DNA of 64,000 bases, from assembly GCF_002207865.1 (NCBI RefSeq), contig NZ_BDQM01000013.1:52247-116246 (forward strand), written 5' to 3'. This DNA is from Colwellia marinimaniae. Lineage in GTDB: Bacteria; Pseudomonadota; Gammaproteobacteria; Enterobacterales; Alteromonadaceae. Each line of letters begins with the position of its first letter. Within the stretch, counting starts at the first letter, position 1. Of the stretch, positions 49,012 through 57,575 are shown in pieces. The translations under genes and the position numbers were made by a program. A model generated the notes under the pieces. The model was given only the letters and a program-made list of their open reading frames with translations, was not told the DNA's origin and did no database searches.

Positions 49012-49483
49012 TTCGAATTTTTTTAAAATCCTCTTGGATTTTTATCGACTGTTTGGGGTGTCTAGAGCGACTAGTAATCCAAGAAAAGCCTAACTGATGG
49101 AGCAATCGATACACATTAAAAATCGTGTACTCGATAGTAAATTCTTGAGCAATATAGGTGACAAGCGTTTGTGCCTTTAGCCTGCCTCCACTTTCTTTAA
49201 TGCTGTTTTTGCGAATATACTCACTTAATTGAGTGAGTTGTTGCTGGTCTAAGCCACAGGGTCGGCCAGAGCGAGGTTTTTCTTTTAAACCATCAAGACC
49301 TTGAGCATAAAACTTTTTAACCCAATCATTAACAATACGTCTACTGATATGTAAATTTCTTGCGGCTTGGGTATTATTAGCGCCATCTTTAATATGAGAA
49401 AGAGCCATTAAACGAACTCGCATTCGTCCATTGGTTTCTTTAGCGATAAGGGATTTAAAATCAATGGATTCAAGTGTGGTCAT
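48971..49483 (-). CDS. IS630 transposase, N-terminal helix-turn-helix frame
   Basis: A 170-residue part with two helix-turn-helix units: 'NTQAARNLHISRRIVNDWV' and a second winged-helix region with 'IFNVYRLLHQLGFSW'. It binds the terminal repeats. The last 17 or so residues (after 'IQEDFKK') look like out-of-frame sequence, and the true continuation lies in the other frame. This is either a programmed frameshift/transcript slippage site at the A7 run or a disabling single-base insertion. Confidence 0.88.
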   Translation of the reverse strand: MTTLESIDFKSLIAKETNGRMRVRLMALSHIKDGANNTQAARNLHISRRIVNDWVKKFYAQGLDGLKEKPRSGRPCGLDQQQLTQLSEYIRKNSIKESGGRLKAQTLVTYIAQEFTIEYTIFNVYRLLHQLGFSWITSRSRHPKQSIKIQEDFKKIRNGNDPDDPVECKA

Positions 49484-49617
49484 AACTGCTGATGTTGATG
49501 TATAAAAAATAAAACCAATTAGATCACAAATTTAATCAAAATGGTATAATAAAGGTTCATAGTGGTACTGATATAAGTAATGAGCATAACCTCCCTACCA
49601 GCTTAATATTAAAAAAT

Positions 49618-49655
49618 AAAAGGCGGCCAGTACAACATTGTACTGGCCGCCTTTT
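49618..49655 (-). terminator. Strong bidirectional terminator, probably that of sstT and/or tilS
   Basis: AAAAGGCGGCCAGTACAA pairs perfectly over 18 bases with TTGTACTGGCCGCCTTTT around a 2-base loop, flanked by A- and T-rich tracts. It lies between the IS630 element and the MITE, so both neighbours have become separated from it by insertions. Confidence 0.9.
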
Positions 49656-49712
49656 ATTTTATGGCTTGTTTAAAGTTTAGCTAAAGGGGCAATGTTTAAT
49701 ACGACTCTTATA

Positions 49713-49865
49713 CCAATTTCAGTAAGTTATTGCCCACTTGTGCTGGTTAAAACACCCCAAGACTACGTTGCTCTCAATCCCAATAGCCAGCTATTGCTCA
49801 ATCGAACGCCTTGTCCTGAAATGTTTTTCCTGAGCACAACAAGATCACAAACTTAATGAAAATGG
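49713..49865 (+). mobile_element. 153-base MITE related to the adjacent IS630 element
   Basis: The ends are inverted repeats (TACCAATTTCAGTAAGTT and, complemented, TACCATTTTCATTAAGTT) flanked by TA at 49711-49712 and 49866-49867. The right end GATCACAAACTTAATGAAAATGG closely matches the right end of the IS630 element, so that IS could mobilise it. It has no coding capacity. The right TA directly abuts the sstT stop codon at 49868-49870. Confidence 0.88.
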
Positions 49866-49867
49866 TA

Positions 49868-51094
49868 TTAGCTCTTAGTTATATAGTGTGATGCTGCCGC
49901 TGAAAATACTACATCCGTCGAGCTATTCAATGCTGTTTCGGCTGAGTCTTGAATAACACCAATAATAAAGCCAATAGCAACAACCTGCATAGCAATGTCA
50001 TTATTTATGCCAAATAAGCTACAGGCTAAAGGAATAAGTAATAAAGAGCCACCAGCCACACCCGAAGCGCCACAAGCTGAAATAGAGGCGACCACGGAGA
50101 GTAATATCGCGGTGCCAAAACTTACTTCAATATTTAAACTATTTGCTGCCGCCAATGTTAATACGGTAATGGTAATAGCAGCGCCTGCCATGTTAATAGT
50201 TGCGCCTAATGGAATCGACACCGAGTAGGTATCTTCATGTAAATCTAACTTTTTACATAATGCCATGTTCACCGGAATATTTGCGGCTGAACTACGGGTG
50301 AAAAATGCGGTAATACCTGACTCTCTAAGGCAAGTAAAGACTAAAGGATAAGGGTTTTTCTTGGTGATGATAAAGACAATAAGAGGGTTTACTAATAAAG
50401 CAATAATTAACATAGCGCTGAGTAACACGGCAACCAAGTGCGTATATTCGCCTAGAGTACTAAAACCCGTAGTCGCAATGGTATCGGCCACTAAACCAAA
50501 GATGCCCAGTGGCGCAAAGCGTATGACCAGGCGTACAATACTAGAAATAGCTTCGCTTAAGTCATGCACCATGGCTTTACTTGACTCACTAGCATGTTTT
50601 AATGAAAAACCTAAACCCAAGCCCCAAGCAAGTACAGCGATGAAATTACCATTAGCAATAGCCGTTATTGGATTCTCAACCACTTTAAAAGCCAGCGTAG
50701 CCAGCACTTCGGTTAATTTTTGCGGCGGATTAGCGCTAGCTCCGGCTAAATCTAAGGTCAGCACAGTGGGGAAGGCAAAACTTAATAAGACCGCTATAAA
50801 GGCCGCACTTAGGGTACCTATTAAATATAAGCTAACGATAGGTTTTAATTCGGCACTACTATCGAGTTTTTGATTAGCAATAGCTGAGGTAACCAATACC
50901 AGCACTAGAATTGGAGCAACCGCTTTTAATGCGCTAACAAATAAACTGCCGAGCATGCCAAATTCCTTGGCTGACTCTGGTGATATGGTGGCAAATATAC
51001 TAGCTAAAATAATTGCGATAATTATTTGGCTTACCAAACTGGTCGATTTTAATTTTTGAAAAAATGATGCATTAGGTGTTGTTGCGCGGGTCAT
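49868..51094 (-). CDS. sstT: Sodium:serine/threonine symporter
   Basis: A 408-residue transporter of the dicarboxylate/amino acid:cation symporter family, closest to SstT. Eight or so membrane segments and the two re-entrant loops are apparent, with the transport-core motif '[21 protein letters not shown]' and '[16 protein letters not shown]'. It imports serine and threonine with Na+. It is monocistronic; the segment after its stop codon has been replaced by the MITE. A promoter region of about 180 bases lies between it and the divergent PhnA-family gene. Confidence 0.93.
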   Translation of the reverse strand: MTRATTPNASFFQKLKSTSLVSQIIIAIILASIFATISPESAKEFGMLGSLFVSALKAVAPILVLVLVTSAIANQKLDSSAELKPIVSLYLIGTLSAAFIAVLLSFAFPTVLTLDLAGASANPPQKLTEVLATLAFKVVENPITAIANGNFIAVLAWGLGLGFSLKHASESSKAMVHDLSEAISSIVRLVIRFAPLGIFGLVADTIATTGFSTLGEYTHLVAVLLSAMLIIALLVNPLIVFIITKKNPYPLVFTCLRESGITAFFTRSSAANIPVNMALCKKLDLHEDTYSVSIPLGATINMAGAAITITVLTLAAANSLNIEVSFGTAILLSVVASISACGASGVAGGSLLLIPLACSLFGINNDIAMQVVAIGFIIGVIQDSAETALNSSTDVVFSAAASHYITKS

Positions 51095-51277
51095 TGTTTA
51101 GCCTGTTACTCGGTGATTATTATTTATGAGGGAGGTTTTATCATTGAAGAATAGTCATTGTCTAGTTCTATTCGACCAACGAGGAGAATTAAGCGCTAAA
51201 ATGACTTTAGTCATAGAAATAAAAGACCATGCGGGTATAATTGCGCCATTAATATAATGATCACCTTTGGAAACACT

Positions 51278-51847
51278 ATGCCTGTAGAACAAGCATTAAA
51301 GAACCGTAGTAATAATAACTGTGAACTATGTACTAGTAACGATGCCTTAGTCGTTTATCCGGTACCACCAACAAGTGATTTAAGTGCTCAGCAGTCTATT
51401 TATATCTGTCAAAATTGCTTATCACAGATTGAAGGACAAAGTGAGTTAGACCTTAACCACTGGCGCTGTTTAAATGACAGTATGTGGAATCAAGAGCCTG
51501 CAGTGCAAGTTATGTCTTATCGAATATTGCACAAACTCTCTGCGGAAAGTTGGGCACAAGATGCCTTAGAGATGATTTACATGGAAGATGAGGTGAAAAA
51601 GTGGGCTGAACAGGGCATTGCCGCAGAGCGTAGTAATGGACCTACCCGAGATAGTAATGGTACAGAATTACAAGATGGTGATAATGTTACCTTGATTAAA
51701 GATTTAAAAGTCAAAGGGGCAAACTTTACCGCCAAGCAAGGTACCATGGTACGTGGTATAACACTCACGGAGAACCCTGAACATATTGAAGGTAAGGTGA
51801 ATGGTACTCGTATTGTCCTAGTATCAGCTTTCTTGAAAAAAGCCTGA
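51278..51847 (+). CDS. PhnA/YjdM-family zinc-ribbon protein
   Basis: A 189-residue protein. The N-terminal zinc ribbon has Cys pairs in 'NCELCTS' and 'YICQNCLSQ'; the C-terminal PhnA domain (about residues 115-189) shows 'DSNGTELQDGDNVTLIKDL' and 'GTRIVLVSAFLKK'. The C-terminal domain matches the PhnA family (E. coli YjdM), which despite its name is not a proven phosphonoacetate hydrolase. It is longer than YjdM by a central segment. ATG 51278 is chosen for TTTGGAAA upstream; an in-frame ATG at 51257 would add seven residues. Confidence 0.85.
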   Translation: MPVEQALKNRSNNNCELCTSNDALVVYPVPPTSDLSAQQSIYICQNCLSQIEGQSELDLNHWRCLNDSMWNQEPAVQVMSYRILHKLSAESWAQDALEMIYMEDEVKKWAEQGIAAERSNGPTRDSNGTELQDGDNVTLIKDLKVKGANFTAKQGTMVRGITLTENPEHIEGKVNGTRIVLVSAFLKKA

Positions 51848-51942
51848 TATCAGCTAACGATTCAAATCGACTCAATGTTCGCGGTTGCTCTGCGAACAAG
51901 TGACGTCAAGGTATGCTTTAATTAGCCTAGGCTCAGACAATA

Positions 51943-51976
51943 AAAAACGCTGTGATAGTGATATCACAGCGTTTTT
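51943..51976 (+). terminator. Bidirectional terminator between the PhnA-family gene and fur
   Basis: AAAAACGCTGTGATA and TATCACAGCGTTTTT form a near-perfect stem with a 4-base loop between two convergent genes. Confidence 0.9.
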
Positions 51977-52043
51977 ATGTAGATAAGGGGTAAGTTGTTA
52001 GCTAAGAGAATCATTAGCTCACTTACTCAAACGAGAAAACTAT

Positions 52044-52487
52044 TTATTGGTGATTCTTTCTGAAAGACTCACAAGCCTCTTGATCTTCACATTCACCATA
52101 AAGGTATAAGCTATGATTGGTTAGTTTTACCTTGTTAGCAACGGCAATATCTCTTTGTCTTTGTTCAATCACGTCATCTTCAAACTCGATTACTTTACCA
52201 CACTTTAAACAGACCAAATGGTCATGGTGCGCTTTATGGGCTAATTCAAATACTGACTTGCCACCTTCAAAATGGTGGCGGGTAACGATACCAGCATCAT
52301 CAAATTGGTTTAATACTCGGTATACCGTAGCTAAGCCAATTTCTTCATTTTGCACTAGTAATATTTTATAAACATCTTCAGCACTGATGTGTTGATTATT
52401 TGGCTGTTGAAGAATACTAAGGATCTTTATTCTAGGTAGGGTGATTTTTAATCCAGCTCTTTTCAGTTCTTCGTTTTGTTCAGCCAT
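52044..52487 (-). CDS. fur: Ferric uptake regulator
   Basis: A 147-residue Fur, the Fe(II)-dependent repressor of iron uptake. The winged helix is followed by the metal-site motif 'HKAHHDHLVCLKCGKVIEF' and the C-terminal 'CEDQEACESF', holding the structural zinc Cys. Standard length. The minus-strand order fur, fldA, ybfE, DUF2788, ybfF with divergent seqA-pgm is a conserved gammaproteobacterial neighbourhood. fur is downstream of fldA by 172 bases and separated from it by the fldA terminator, so it probably has its own promoter. Confidence 0.97.
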   Translation of the reverse strand: MAEQNEELKRAGLKITLPRIKILSILQQPNNQHISAEDVYKILLVQNEEIGLATVYRVLNQFDDAGIVTRHHFEGGKSVFELAHKAHHDHLVCLKCGKVIEFEDDVIEQRQRDIAVANKVKLTNHSLYLYGECEDQEACESFRKNHQ

Positions 52488-52602
52488 ATTAAGTCTCTAA
52501 GGTGATTAAGTAATGTAATATCAAAATTATAGGGGGTTATAGAGAAAGAGAAAAGCTTTAGTTTTATTCTTTGGTGAAATTATTAGTATTGTTTAAAAAG
52601 CT

Positions 52603-52627
52603 AAAAAAAAAGCCCATTTAATGGGCT
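52603..52627 (-). terminator. Intrinsic terminator of fldA
   Basis: On the minus strand AGCCCAT-TAA-ATGGGCT is followed by eight or nine T, 33 bases past the fldA stop codon. Confidence 0.85.
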
Positions 52628-52659
52628 GTATTTCTATTATATCCATGGGTAATGTAAGG

Positions 52660-53187
52660 TTATGCGGAAAATTCAGCCAAACACATTTCATCATTCAATT
52701 GCACGAGCCATTTATCAACACGTTCTTCAGTCAATTCACTCTGTCTATCTTCATCAATACATAAGCCGATAAAAGTATTTTCATCAACAAGGGCTTTTGA
52801 TGCTTCAAACTCATAGCTTTCGGTTGGCCAGTTGCCAACAACGATGGCACCTTTACTCTCAACGATATCGCGTAATGGCTCCATTGCATCACAGAAGTAT
52901 TCGGCGTAATCTTCTTGGTCGCCTAGGCCATAGATAGCAACTAATTTGTCGGTGAAATCAATTTCTTCTAAATCAGGTAAAAAGTCATCCCAATCACATT
53001 GGTTTTCGCCGTAATACCAGGTAGGAATGCCTAAAATTAGTAAATCAAACTCAGCGATTTCCTCTTTAGTACTTTTGGCGATGTCTTTAACTTCAACCAG
53101 GTTCTTGCCAAGTTTTTTCTGGATCATTTTTCCAATTGCTTCAGTATTACCGGTATCACTGCCGAAGAATAAGCCTACGATTGCCAT
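52660..53187 (-). CDS. fldA: Flavodoxin
   Basis: A 175-residue long-chain flavodoxin. The FMN phosphate loop is 'GSDTGNTEAIGK' (residues 9-20), and aromatic-rich FMN-contact loops are in 'IPTWYYGENQCDWDDF' and 'GLGDQEDYAEYFCDA'. It is an electron carrier for, among others, IspG, biotin synthase and methionine synthase reactivation. It lies directly downstream of the ybfE homologue by 32 bases and upstream of fur. Confidence 0.97.
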   Translation of the reverse strand: MAIVGLFFGSDTGNTEAIGKMIQKKLGKNLVEVKDIAKSTKEEIAEFDLLILGIPTWYYGENQCDWDDFLPDLEEIDFTDKLVAIYGLGDQEDYAEYFCDAMEPLRDIVESKGAIVVGNWPTESYEFEASKALVDENTFIGLCIDEDRQSELTEERVDKWLVQLNDEMCLAEFSA

Positions 53188-53219
53188 GAATTTTTACCTT
53201 ATGATGCTTTCTTAAAAAA

Positions 53220-53501
53220 TTACTTAACGTGTGCGGCTAATGACTCTATCAGCAGCGCCTCTATTAATTCACTTCGACTCACTTGTTGAGTGTTAGCTAA
53301 TTGCTCTAATTGTTCGAATAAACTGTGATGAACTTTAAACTCTACCCGCTTTAAGCCATTGTTTTTATCACGTTTAACTTGATTTCGTTTATTAATCTTT
53401 ATTTGTACGCTGCGAGAATGAGGGTTCGTTTTCGGGCGGCCAGGGCGTTTTTCATTATTGAATAAATCAATAGTGGTTAAATCGGTTATTTCTTTTGCCA
53501 T
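53220..53501 (-). CDS. ybfE: YbfE-like protein (LexA-regulated family)
   Basis: A 93-residue basic protein with 'RPGRPKTNPHSRSVQIKINK' and a ribbon-helix-helix-like C-terminal half ('LFEQLEQLANTQQVSRSELIEALL'). It matches E. coli YbfE, a small LexA-regulated protein next to fldA. I see no CTGT-N8-ACAG LexA box near its start, so SOS control is not supported here. The stop codon of the DUF2788 gene lies just upstream (3 bases), indicating cotranscription. Confidence 0.82.
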   Translation of the reverse strand: MAKEITDLTTIDLFNNEKRPGRPKTNPHSRSVQIKINKRNQVKRDKNNGLKRVEFKVHHSLFEQLEQLANTQQVSRSELIEALLIESLAAHVK

Positions 53502-53504
53502 GAG

Positions 53505-53726
53505 TTAACCCATACCCTGATTTTCCCAGACAAACTGGATAATACCCTTAACCACAAAACCGAAACAGCCAAAAAATAAAACAAAGTATACGACCACTTT
53601 ACCCATTTTTGGCACATCGTTTTTATTCATCAAATCATGCATGGATAAGCCAATAAAACCAAAGATAAAAAGGAAAAATAAATTCAGGCCAATAGCCTCA
53701 ATAAGCTCAAAATGTTCTACTAGCAT
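53505..53726 (-). CDS. DUF2788 small membrane protein
   Basis: A 73-residue protein starting 'MLVEHFELIEAIGLNLFFLF' with two membrane segments (about residues 14-32 and 44-66) and the family tail 'GFVVKGIIQFVWE'. The frame is open up to ATG 53801 and would then have 98 residues, but DUF2788 members are about 70 long and begin at this Met. The function is unknown. It lies three bases from the ybfE homologue. Confidence 0.75.
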   Translation of the reverse strand: MLVEHFELIEAIGLNLFFLFIFGFIGLSMHDLMNKNDVPKMGKVVVYFVLFFGCFGFVVKGIIQFVWENQGMG

Positions 53727-53935
53727 AGCGATTGATTGTTTCTTATACACTAAGGCCAAAAACATTAAGGCCAAAAAATTGGCGGGATTATAGCATATCA
53801 TTTACCCCAAGCCATTAGCATTTCTAACTAACGGTTAAATAATAACAATAGTGTTTGTTGGCACTCAGTATTTTCACTTCATTAACGCTAGTAAGGTAAA
53901 CTACTAAATATCATTTTATATCGATTTATCAGTCG

Positions 53936-54724
53936 TTAACTCTTAATAAAATCAATCACGATTTTGTTAAAGGCTAGGGTTTTTTCTGCATGTAGCCAAT
54001 GTCCTGCGCCTTGAATTATTTTTGCTTTACTGTTGGGAAATAAGGCCAGAATAGCCTCTCTGTGTCCAGGCAAAATATAATCAGAAATTCCACCCTTGAT
54101 AAACAAGGTTTCCCCATTATAGGGTACTTGATTAGCTGTTAATTCATTAGCTTGCATTATTTGCGGGTAGCACAAACTAATGTTGCTGAGGCTGCATTTG
54201 AAAGCGAATTCACCATGTGAATTAAGCGCTAAATTACGTAATAAAAACTGTCGAATGCCTAGGTTATCGACAAAAGGCGCAAGTTGCTCATCAGCATCTT
54301 TTCGCTTAAACACTTGCGATAAATCGATAGCTTGTAGGCCCGTTATGATCTTTAAATGGTGAGGCGGGTAACTCACCGGGGCAATATCGGCTATCAGTAA
54401 TTTTCTGATCCGTTCCGGTTGCGCTAAAGCAACTTGCATGGCTATTTTTCCACCCATAGAGTGGCCAAGCAATAGACAAGTCTCAATGTTTAAATGGTCT
54501 AATAAATTGATAATATCTTGTGCTAACTCAGAGTATTTCATGCTGCTAGCATGGAACGAATCACCATGGTTTCTTACGTCAACACTGGTGACACAATAAG
54601 TCTTACTTAAAGGTTTTGCCACCATGTTGAGGTTTTCTAAGCTACCAAATAAACCGTGTATAAGCACAAGGTGTTCACCCGTGCCGGTTTGCTTATAATT
54701 CAGTATTTCGGGTTGTTTTGTCAT
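53936..54724 (-). CDS. ybfF: YbfF-like alpha/beta-hydrolase esterase
   Basis: A 262-residue alpha/beta hydrolase. 'LIHGLFGSLENLNMVA' is the oxyanion-hole region, the nucleophile elbow is 'LLGHSMGGKIAMQVA', and the catalytic His lies in 'GAGHWLHAEKT'. E. coli YbfF hydrolyses short acyl esters and acyl-CoAs; the physiological substrate is uncertain. It is divergent from seqA, as in E. coli. Confidence 0.9.
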   Translation of the reverse strand: MTKQPEILNYKQTGTGEHLVLIHGLFGSLENLNMVAKPLSKTYCVTSVDVRNHGDSFHASSMKYSELAQDIINLLDHLNIETCLLLGHSMGGKIAMQVALAQPERIRKLLIADIAPVSYPPHHLKIITGLQAIDLSQVFKRKDADEQLAPFVDNLGIRQFLLRNLALNSHGEFAFKCSLSNISLCYPQIMQANELTANQVPYNGETLFIKGGISDYILPGHREAILALFPNSKAKIIQGAGHWLHAEKTLAFNKIVIDFIKS

Positions 54725-54798
54725 ACTCTACTTAGGTTGTTTTTGTCCATTATTGACAATAGTGTCATATTTTTAACTTATATTTGCAAATAAATGAG

Positions 54799-54827
54799 TT
54801 CAACAGACTCTCATTTCACTATATAAT
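54799..54827 (+). promoter_or_regulatory. seqA promoter
   Basis: TTCAAC (54799-54804) and a consensus TATAAT (54822-54827) are separated by 17 bases, 31 bases before the seqA start. A TGACA-ATAG-TGTCA inverted repeat at 54754-54767 lies between this promoter and the divergent ybfF gene. Confidence 0.7.
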
Positions 54828-54858
54828 ATTCCGCGAATTATTTAAGTTAAGGGTAACA

Positions 54859-55461
54859 ATGAAAAACATCGAAATAGATGAAGAGCTTTATCAATACATT
54901 GCCACGAATACACAATATATTGGTGAAAGTGCTTCTGCCATTTTACGTCGTTTACTAAAGTTGGATTTAGCAAATGACGTTGCCGCCGTTACCGTTAATG
55001 AAATTTCAGCTGAAATTGAAGTGAAAGTTGCCATTGACTCTGAAAAACCAGTAGTGCATGTTAACACTGCCGTAGTCAAAGAGCCTGAGGCAATTAAGCG
55101 GGTGAAAGTGCTGCCTGATAGTCATGAAACAGTGTTTAATTTTATTAATAAAGAAGAGCTGGCCATGCAACGGGGCGCTGTTGGCCGTTTTTTATTAATC
55201 CTCGCTGCGTTATACCGTGCTCATCCACAACAGTTTGGGGTAGTAACCGAGATCAGTGGTCGTGATCGCTTGTATTTTGCTAACAGTGAAAATAAATTAG
55301 CAGAAAGTGGTAGTAGCACTAAACCTCGCCAAATACCCGAAAGTCCTTTTTGGGTTATCACAAACTCTAACACCACACGTAAAAAAATGATGTTAACCAA
55401 AGCCTCAATTTCACTAGGTTATAGTGACCTTGATGTTGAGAAAATTCGTGAGTTACTTTAA
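54859..55461 (+). CDS. seqA: Negative modulator of replication initiation SeqA
   Basis: A 200-residue SeqA. The N-terminal oligomerisation domain starts '[18 protein letters not shown]', the C-terminal domain (about 90-200) binds hemimethylated GATC and ends '[10 protein letters not shown]'. It sequesters oriC after initiation. ATG 54859 is chosen because it gives the family N-terminus and follows AAGGGTAACA; the frame is open a further 75 bases but that part includes the promoter. The linker is longer than in E. coli. It precedes pgm by 53 bases, the conserved seqA-pgm pair. Confidence 0.96.
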   Translation: MKNIEIDEELYQYIATNTQYIGESASAILRRLLKLDLANDVAAVTVNEISAEIEVKVAIDSEKPVVHVNTAVVKEPEAIKRVKVLPDSHETVFNFINKEELAMQRGAVGRFLLILAALYRAHPQQFGVVTEISGRDRLYFANSENKLAESGSSTKPRQIPESPFWVITNSNTTRKKMMLTKASISLGYSDLDVEKIRELL

Positions 55462-55514
55462 CTAAATTGTTGAATAGACTCTAACTAATAGCCATTAATC
55501 ATTAAGAAGAATAT

Positions 55515-57176
55515 ATGAGTGTCCATCCTTTTGCGGGTAAACCTGTTCGTCCTCAAGATAGAATTAATCTTGGTCAATTAGTGAGTGACTACTTTTTACA
55601 AACTCCAGATGTTAGCTTAGCAGCAGAGCAAGTGAGTTTTGGTACCTCAGGTCATCGTGGCAGTGCCAGCAAACGTAGTTTCAATGAACAACATATTATG
55701 GCTATTTGCCAAGCTATAGCTGAGTATCGCCAACAACATGCTATCCATGGTCCGTTATTTTTAGGGAAAGATACTCATGCGTTATCTGAGCCAGCTTTTG
55801 CTAGTGCCATTACCGTACTTATCGCTAATGGCGTTAATGTTGTTGTTCAAAGCGATTCTTTATCAGGAAGGGGCTTTACACCAACCCCGGTGATCTCTCG
55901 TTTAATCATTAGTCATAATAAAACACAGGCGGAACAGCTTGCTGACGGTATTATTATAACGCCTTCACATAATCCACCTAGCGATGGTGGTATTAAATAT
56001 AATCCTCCTCATGGCGGCCCAGCGGAAGGCGACATCACTAAACAAATTGAGCAACGTGCCAATGAATTAATTGCCGCAGACTTAGTTGATGTTAAACGCC
56101 TTGCTTATCCAAAAGCGTTAACATCACCTTTACTTGTTAAAGAAGATTTTATTAATCATTATGTTAATCAGCTTGAACAAGTTATTGATATGGAAGCTAT
56201 TGCCAAAGCTGGCATTCGTATTGGTGCGGACCCTCTTGGCGGCTCTGGCATTGATTATTGGCCTGTTATTGCTAAGCGCTATCAGTTGAATATTAAGGTT
56301 GTCAATGAAGTGGTTGACGCTAGTTTTGCTTTTATGCCTCTTGATAAAGACGGTAAAATTCGTATGGATTGCTCATCAAAATATGCCATGGCTGGCTTAA
56401 TTGCCATGAAAGATGATTTTGATATCAGTGTTGGTAATGATCCAGACTTTGATCGCCATGGTATCGTCACCCCTAGTGGCGGATTAATGAACCCTAATCA
56501 TTACCTCGCTGTCGCTATTCATTACTTAATGACCCATAGAAATTGGCCGAAAAGCTGTAAAATAGGCAAGACCTTAGTGTCTAGCTCACTCATTGATCGC
56601 GTTGCCAAGCAACTTGAACTACCTTTAGCAGAAGTCCCCGTTGGCTTTAAGTGGTTTGTCGAGGGTTTAGCCGATGCCAGCTATGCCTTTGGCGGGGAAG
56701 AAAGCGCCGGCGCTTCTTTCTTAGCACGTGATGGTAGTACTTGGACCACAGATAAAGATGGCTTTATCTTGGCTTTATTAGCGGCAGAAATACTCGCCGT
56801 TACCGGAAAAGATCCTTACCAATATTATCTTGAACTTGCTAAAACTTTAGGTAAACCCTGTTATGGTCGCGTTGAAGCTGTTGCCTCGCTGGAGCAAAAA
56901 CGGGTATTAACCGCGCTATCAAGTGATGATGTTAAAGCCAAAACCCTTGCCGGTGATAAAATTATCCAGGTGCTTTCCCATGCACCAGGTAATAATGCGG
57001 CCATAGGTGGCATAAAAGTGGTTACCGACAATGGTTGGTTTGCTGCCCGTCCTTCAGGTACCGAAGATATTTATAAAATCTATGCCGAAAGCTTTATTGA
57101 TGATAAGCACTTGCAAGTCATTATTAGCGAAGCGCAAGCTATGGTCAGTGCTTCATTCAAAGCTGCTGGTTTGTAA
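55515..57176 (+). CDS. pgm: Phosphoglucomutase (alpha-D-glucose phosphate-specific)
   Basis: A 553-residue phosphohexomutase, close to E. coli Pgm (546). The phosphorylated Ser is S151 in 'TPSHNPPSDGG', the metal loop is 'GNDPDFDRHGI', the sugar-binding loop 'GGEESAGASF' and the phosphate-binding end 'RPSGTEDIYKIYAES'. It interconverts glucose 1- and 6-phosphates for glycogen, UDP-glucose and LPS. It follows seqA. A 230-base MITE-like element begins two bases after its stop codon, so its native 3' region has been displaced. Confidence 0.97.
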   Translation: MSVHPFAGKPVRPQDRINLGQLVSDYFLQTPDVSLAAEQVSFGTSGHRGSASKRSFNEQHIMAICQAIAEYRQQHAIHGPLFLGKDTHALSEPAFASAITVLIANGVNVVVQSDSLSGRGFTPTPVISRLIISHNKTQAEQLADGIIITPSHNPPSDGGIKYNPPHGGPAEGDITKQIEQRANELIAADLVDVKRLAYPKALTSPLLVKEDFINHYVNQLEQVIDMEAIAKAGIRIGADPLGGSGIDYWPVIAKRYQLNIKVVNEVVDASFAFMPLDKDGKIRMDCSSKYAMAGLIAMKDDFDISVGNDPDFDRHGIVTPSGGLMNPNHYLAVAIHYLMTHRNWPKSCKIGKTLVSSSLIDRVAKQLELPLAEVPVGFKWFVEGLADASYAFGGEESAGASFLARDGSTWTTDKDGFILALLAAEILAVTGKDPYQYYLELAKTLGKPCYGRVEAVASLEQKRVLTALSSDDVKAKTLAGDKIIQVLSHAPGNNAAIGGIKVVTDNGWFAARPSGTEDIYKIYAESFIDDKHLQVIISEAQAMVSASFKAAGL

Positions 57177-57178
57177 GT

Positions 57179-57408
57179 AACCTGAACTCCGGATAATGAG
57201 TGCTTGATGGTTAAGTAAAAACAACGACTTACGGTTGTTAAGAACAAAATATACAAGATTAAGTAGCAATATACACTATCAATGTTTCAATTTATTCGAT
57301 TATCAAGGCAACACGTTTATGAATAACGGGTTATTTATCGACGTGTTAACGCTGAGAATCGGATAAAGGGGAATATTGAGCAAGTGCTGCTTATCCAGAG
57401 TTCAGGTT
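57179..57408 (+). repeat. 230-base MITE-like element, copy 2 (inverted relative to copy 1)
   Basis: The reverse complement of 5109-5338 with about seven differences, same length, with ends AACCTGAACTCCGGATAA and TTATCCAGAGTTCAGGTT. AAGT flanks both sides (57175-57178, which overlaps the pgm stop codon, and 57409-57412). The near identity to copy 1 suggests recent movement or gene conversion. Confidence 0.85.
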
Positions 57409-57425
57409 AAGTAACAACTATCAAA

Positions 57426-57465
57426 GAGTTATCACTAGGCTATTGCCAAGGCTAAGTGATAACTC
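57426..57465 (+). promoter_or_regulatory. Inverted repeat after copy 2 of the 230-base element
   Basis: GAGTTATCACT pairs with AGTGATAACTC across 18 bases. It may be the former pgm 3' hairpin pushed downstream by the insertion, but the T tract is weak. Confidence 0.4.
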
Positions 57466-57575
57466 ACCTTTATCTTAATACCTTCCTATTGCTATTCCTT
57501 AACACCAGTGTAAAGAATATTGCTCACTTTTCTTGACTCGCATGGCAACTCATTGCCGCCGTTTATTGAATGTCA

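Larger units (their letters stand above)
48433..49546 (-). mobile_element. IS630-family insertion sequence (1110 bases between TA duplications)
   Basis: The element runs 48435-49544 and is flanked by TA on each side, the target used by IS630/Tc1-mariner elements. Its ends are inverted: left TACCAATTGCATTAATTAAG, right (complement) TACCATTTTGATTAAATTTG. It contains a two-frame transposase on the minus strand and nothing else. It inserted just after the tilS stop codon. A 153-base MITE with matching ends lies 167 bases away at 49713-49865. Confidence 0.92.

Noticed and set aside
48448..49483. IS630 transposase as two independent genes
   Set aside because: The two frames together give one family-length protein joined at an A7 run; they are best treated as parts of a single transposase.
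50361..50873. 170-codon open frame antisense to sstT
   Set aside because: Fully inside sstT on the other strand, with a composition mirroring membrane-protein codons; no independent support.
53220..53560. LexA box upstream of the ybfE homologue
   Set aside because: I looked for CTGT-N8-ACAG near the start and upstream DUF2788 gene and saw none, so SOS control was not claimed.
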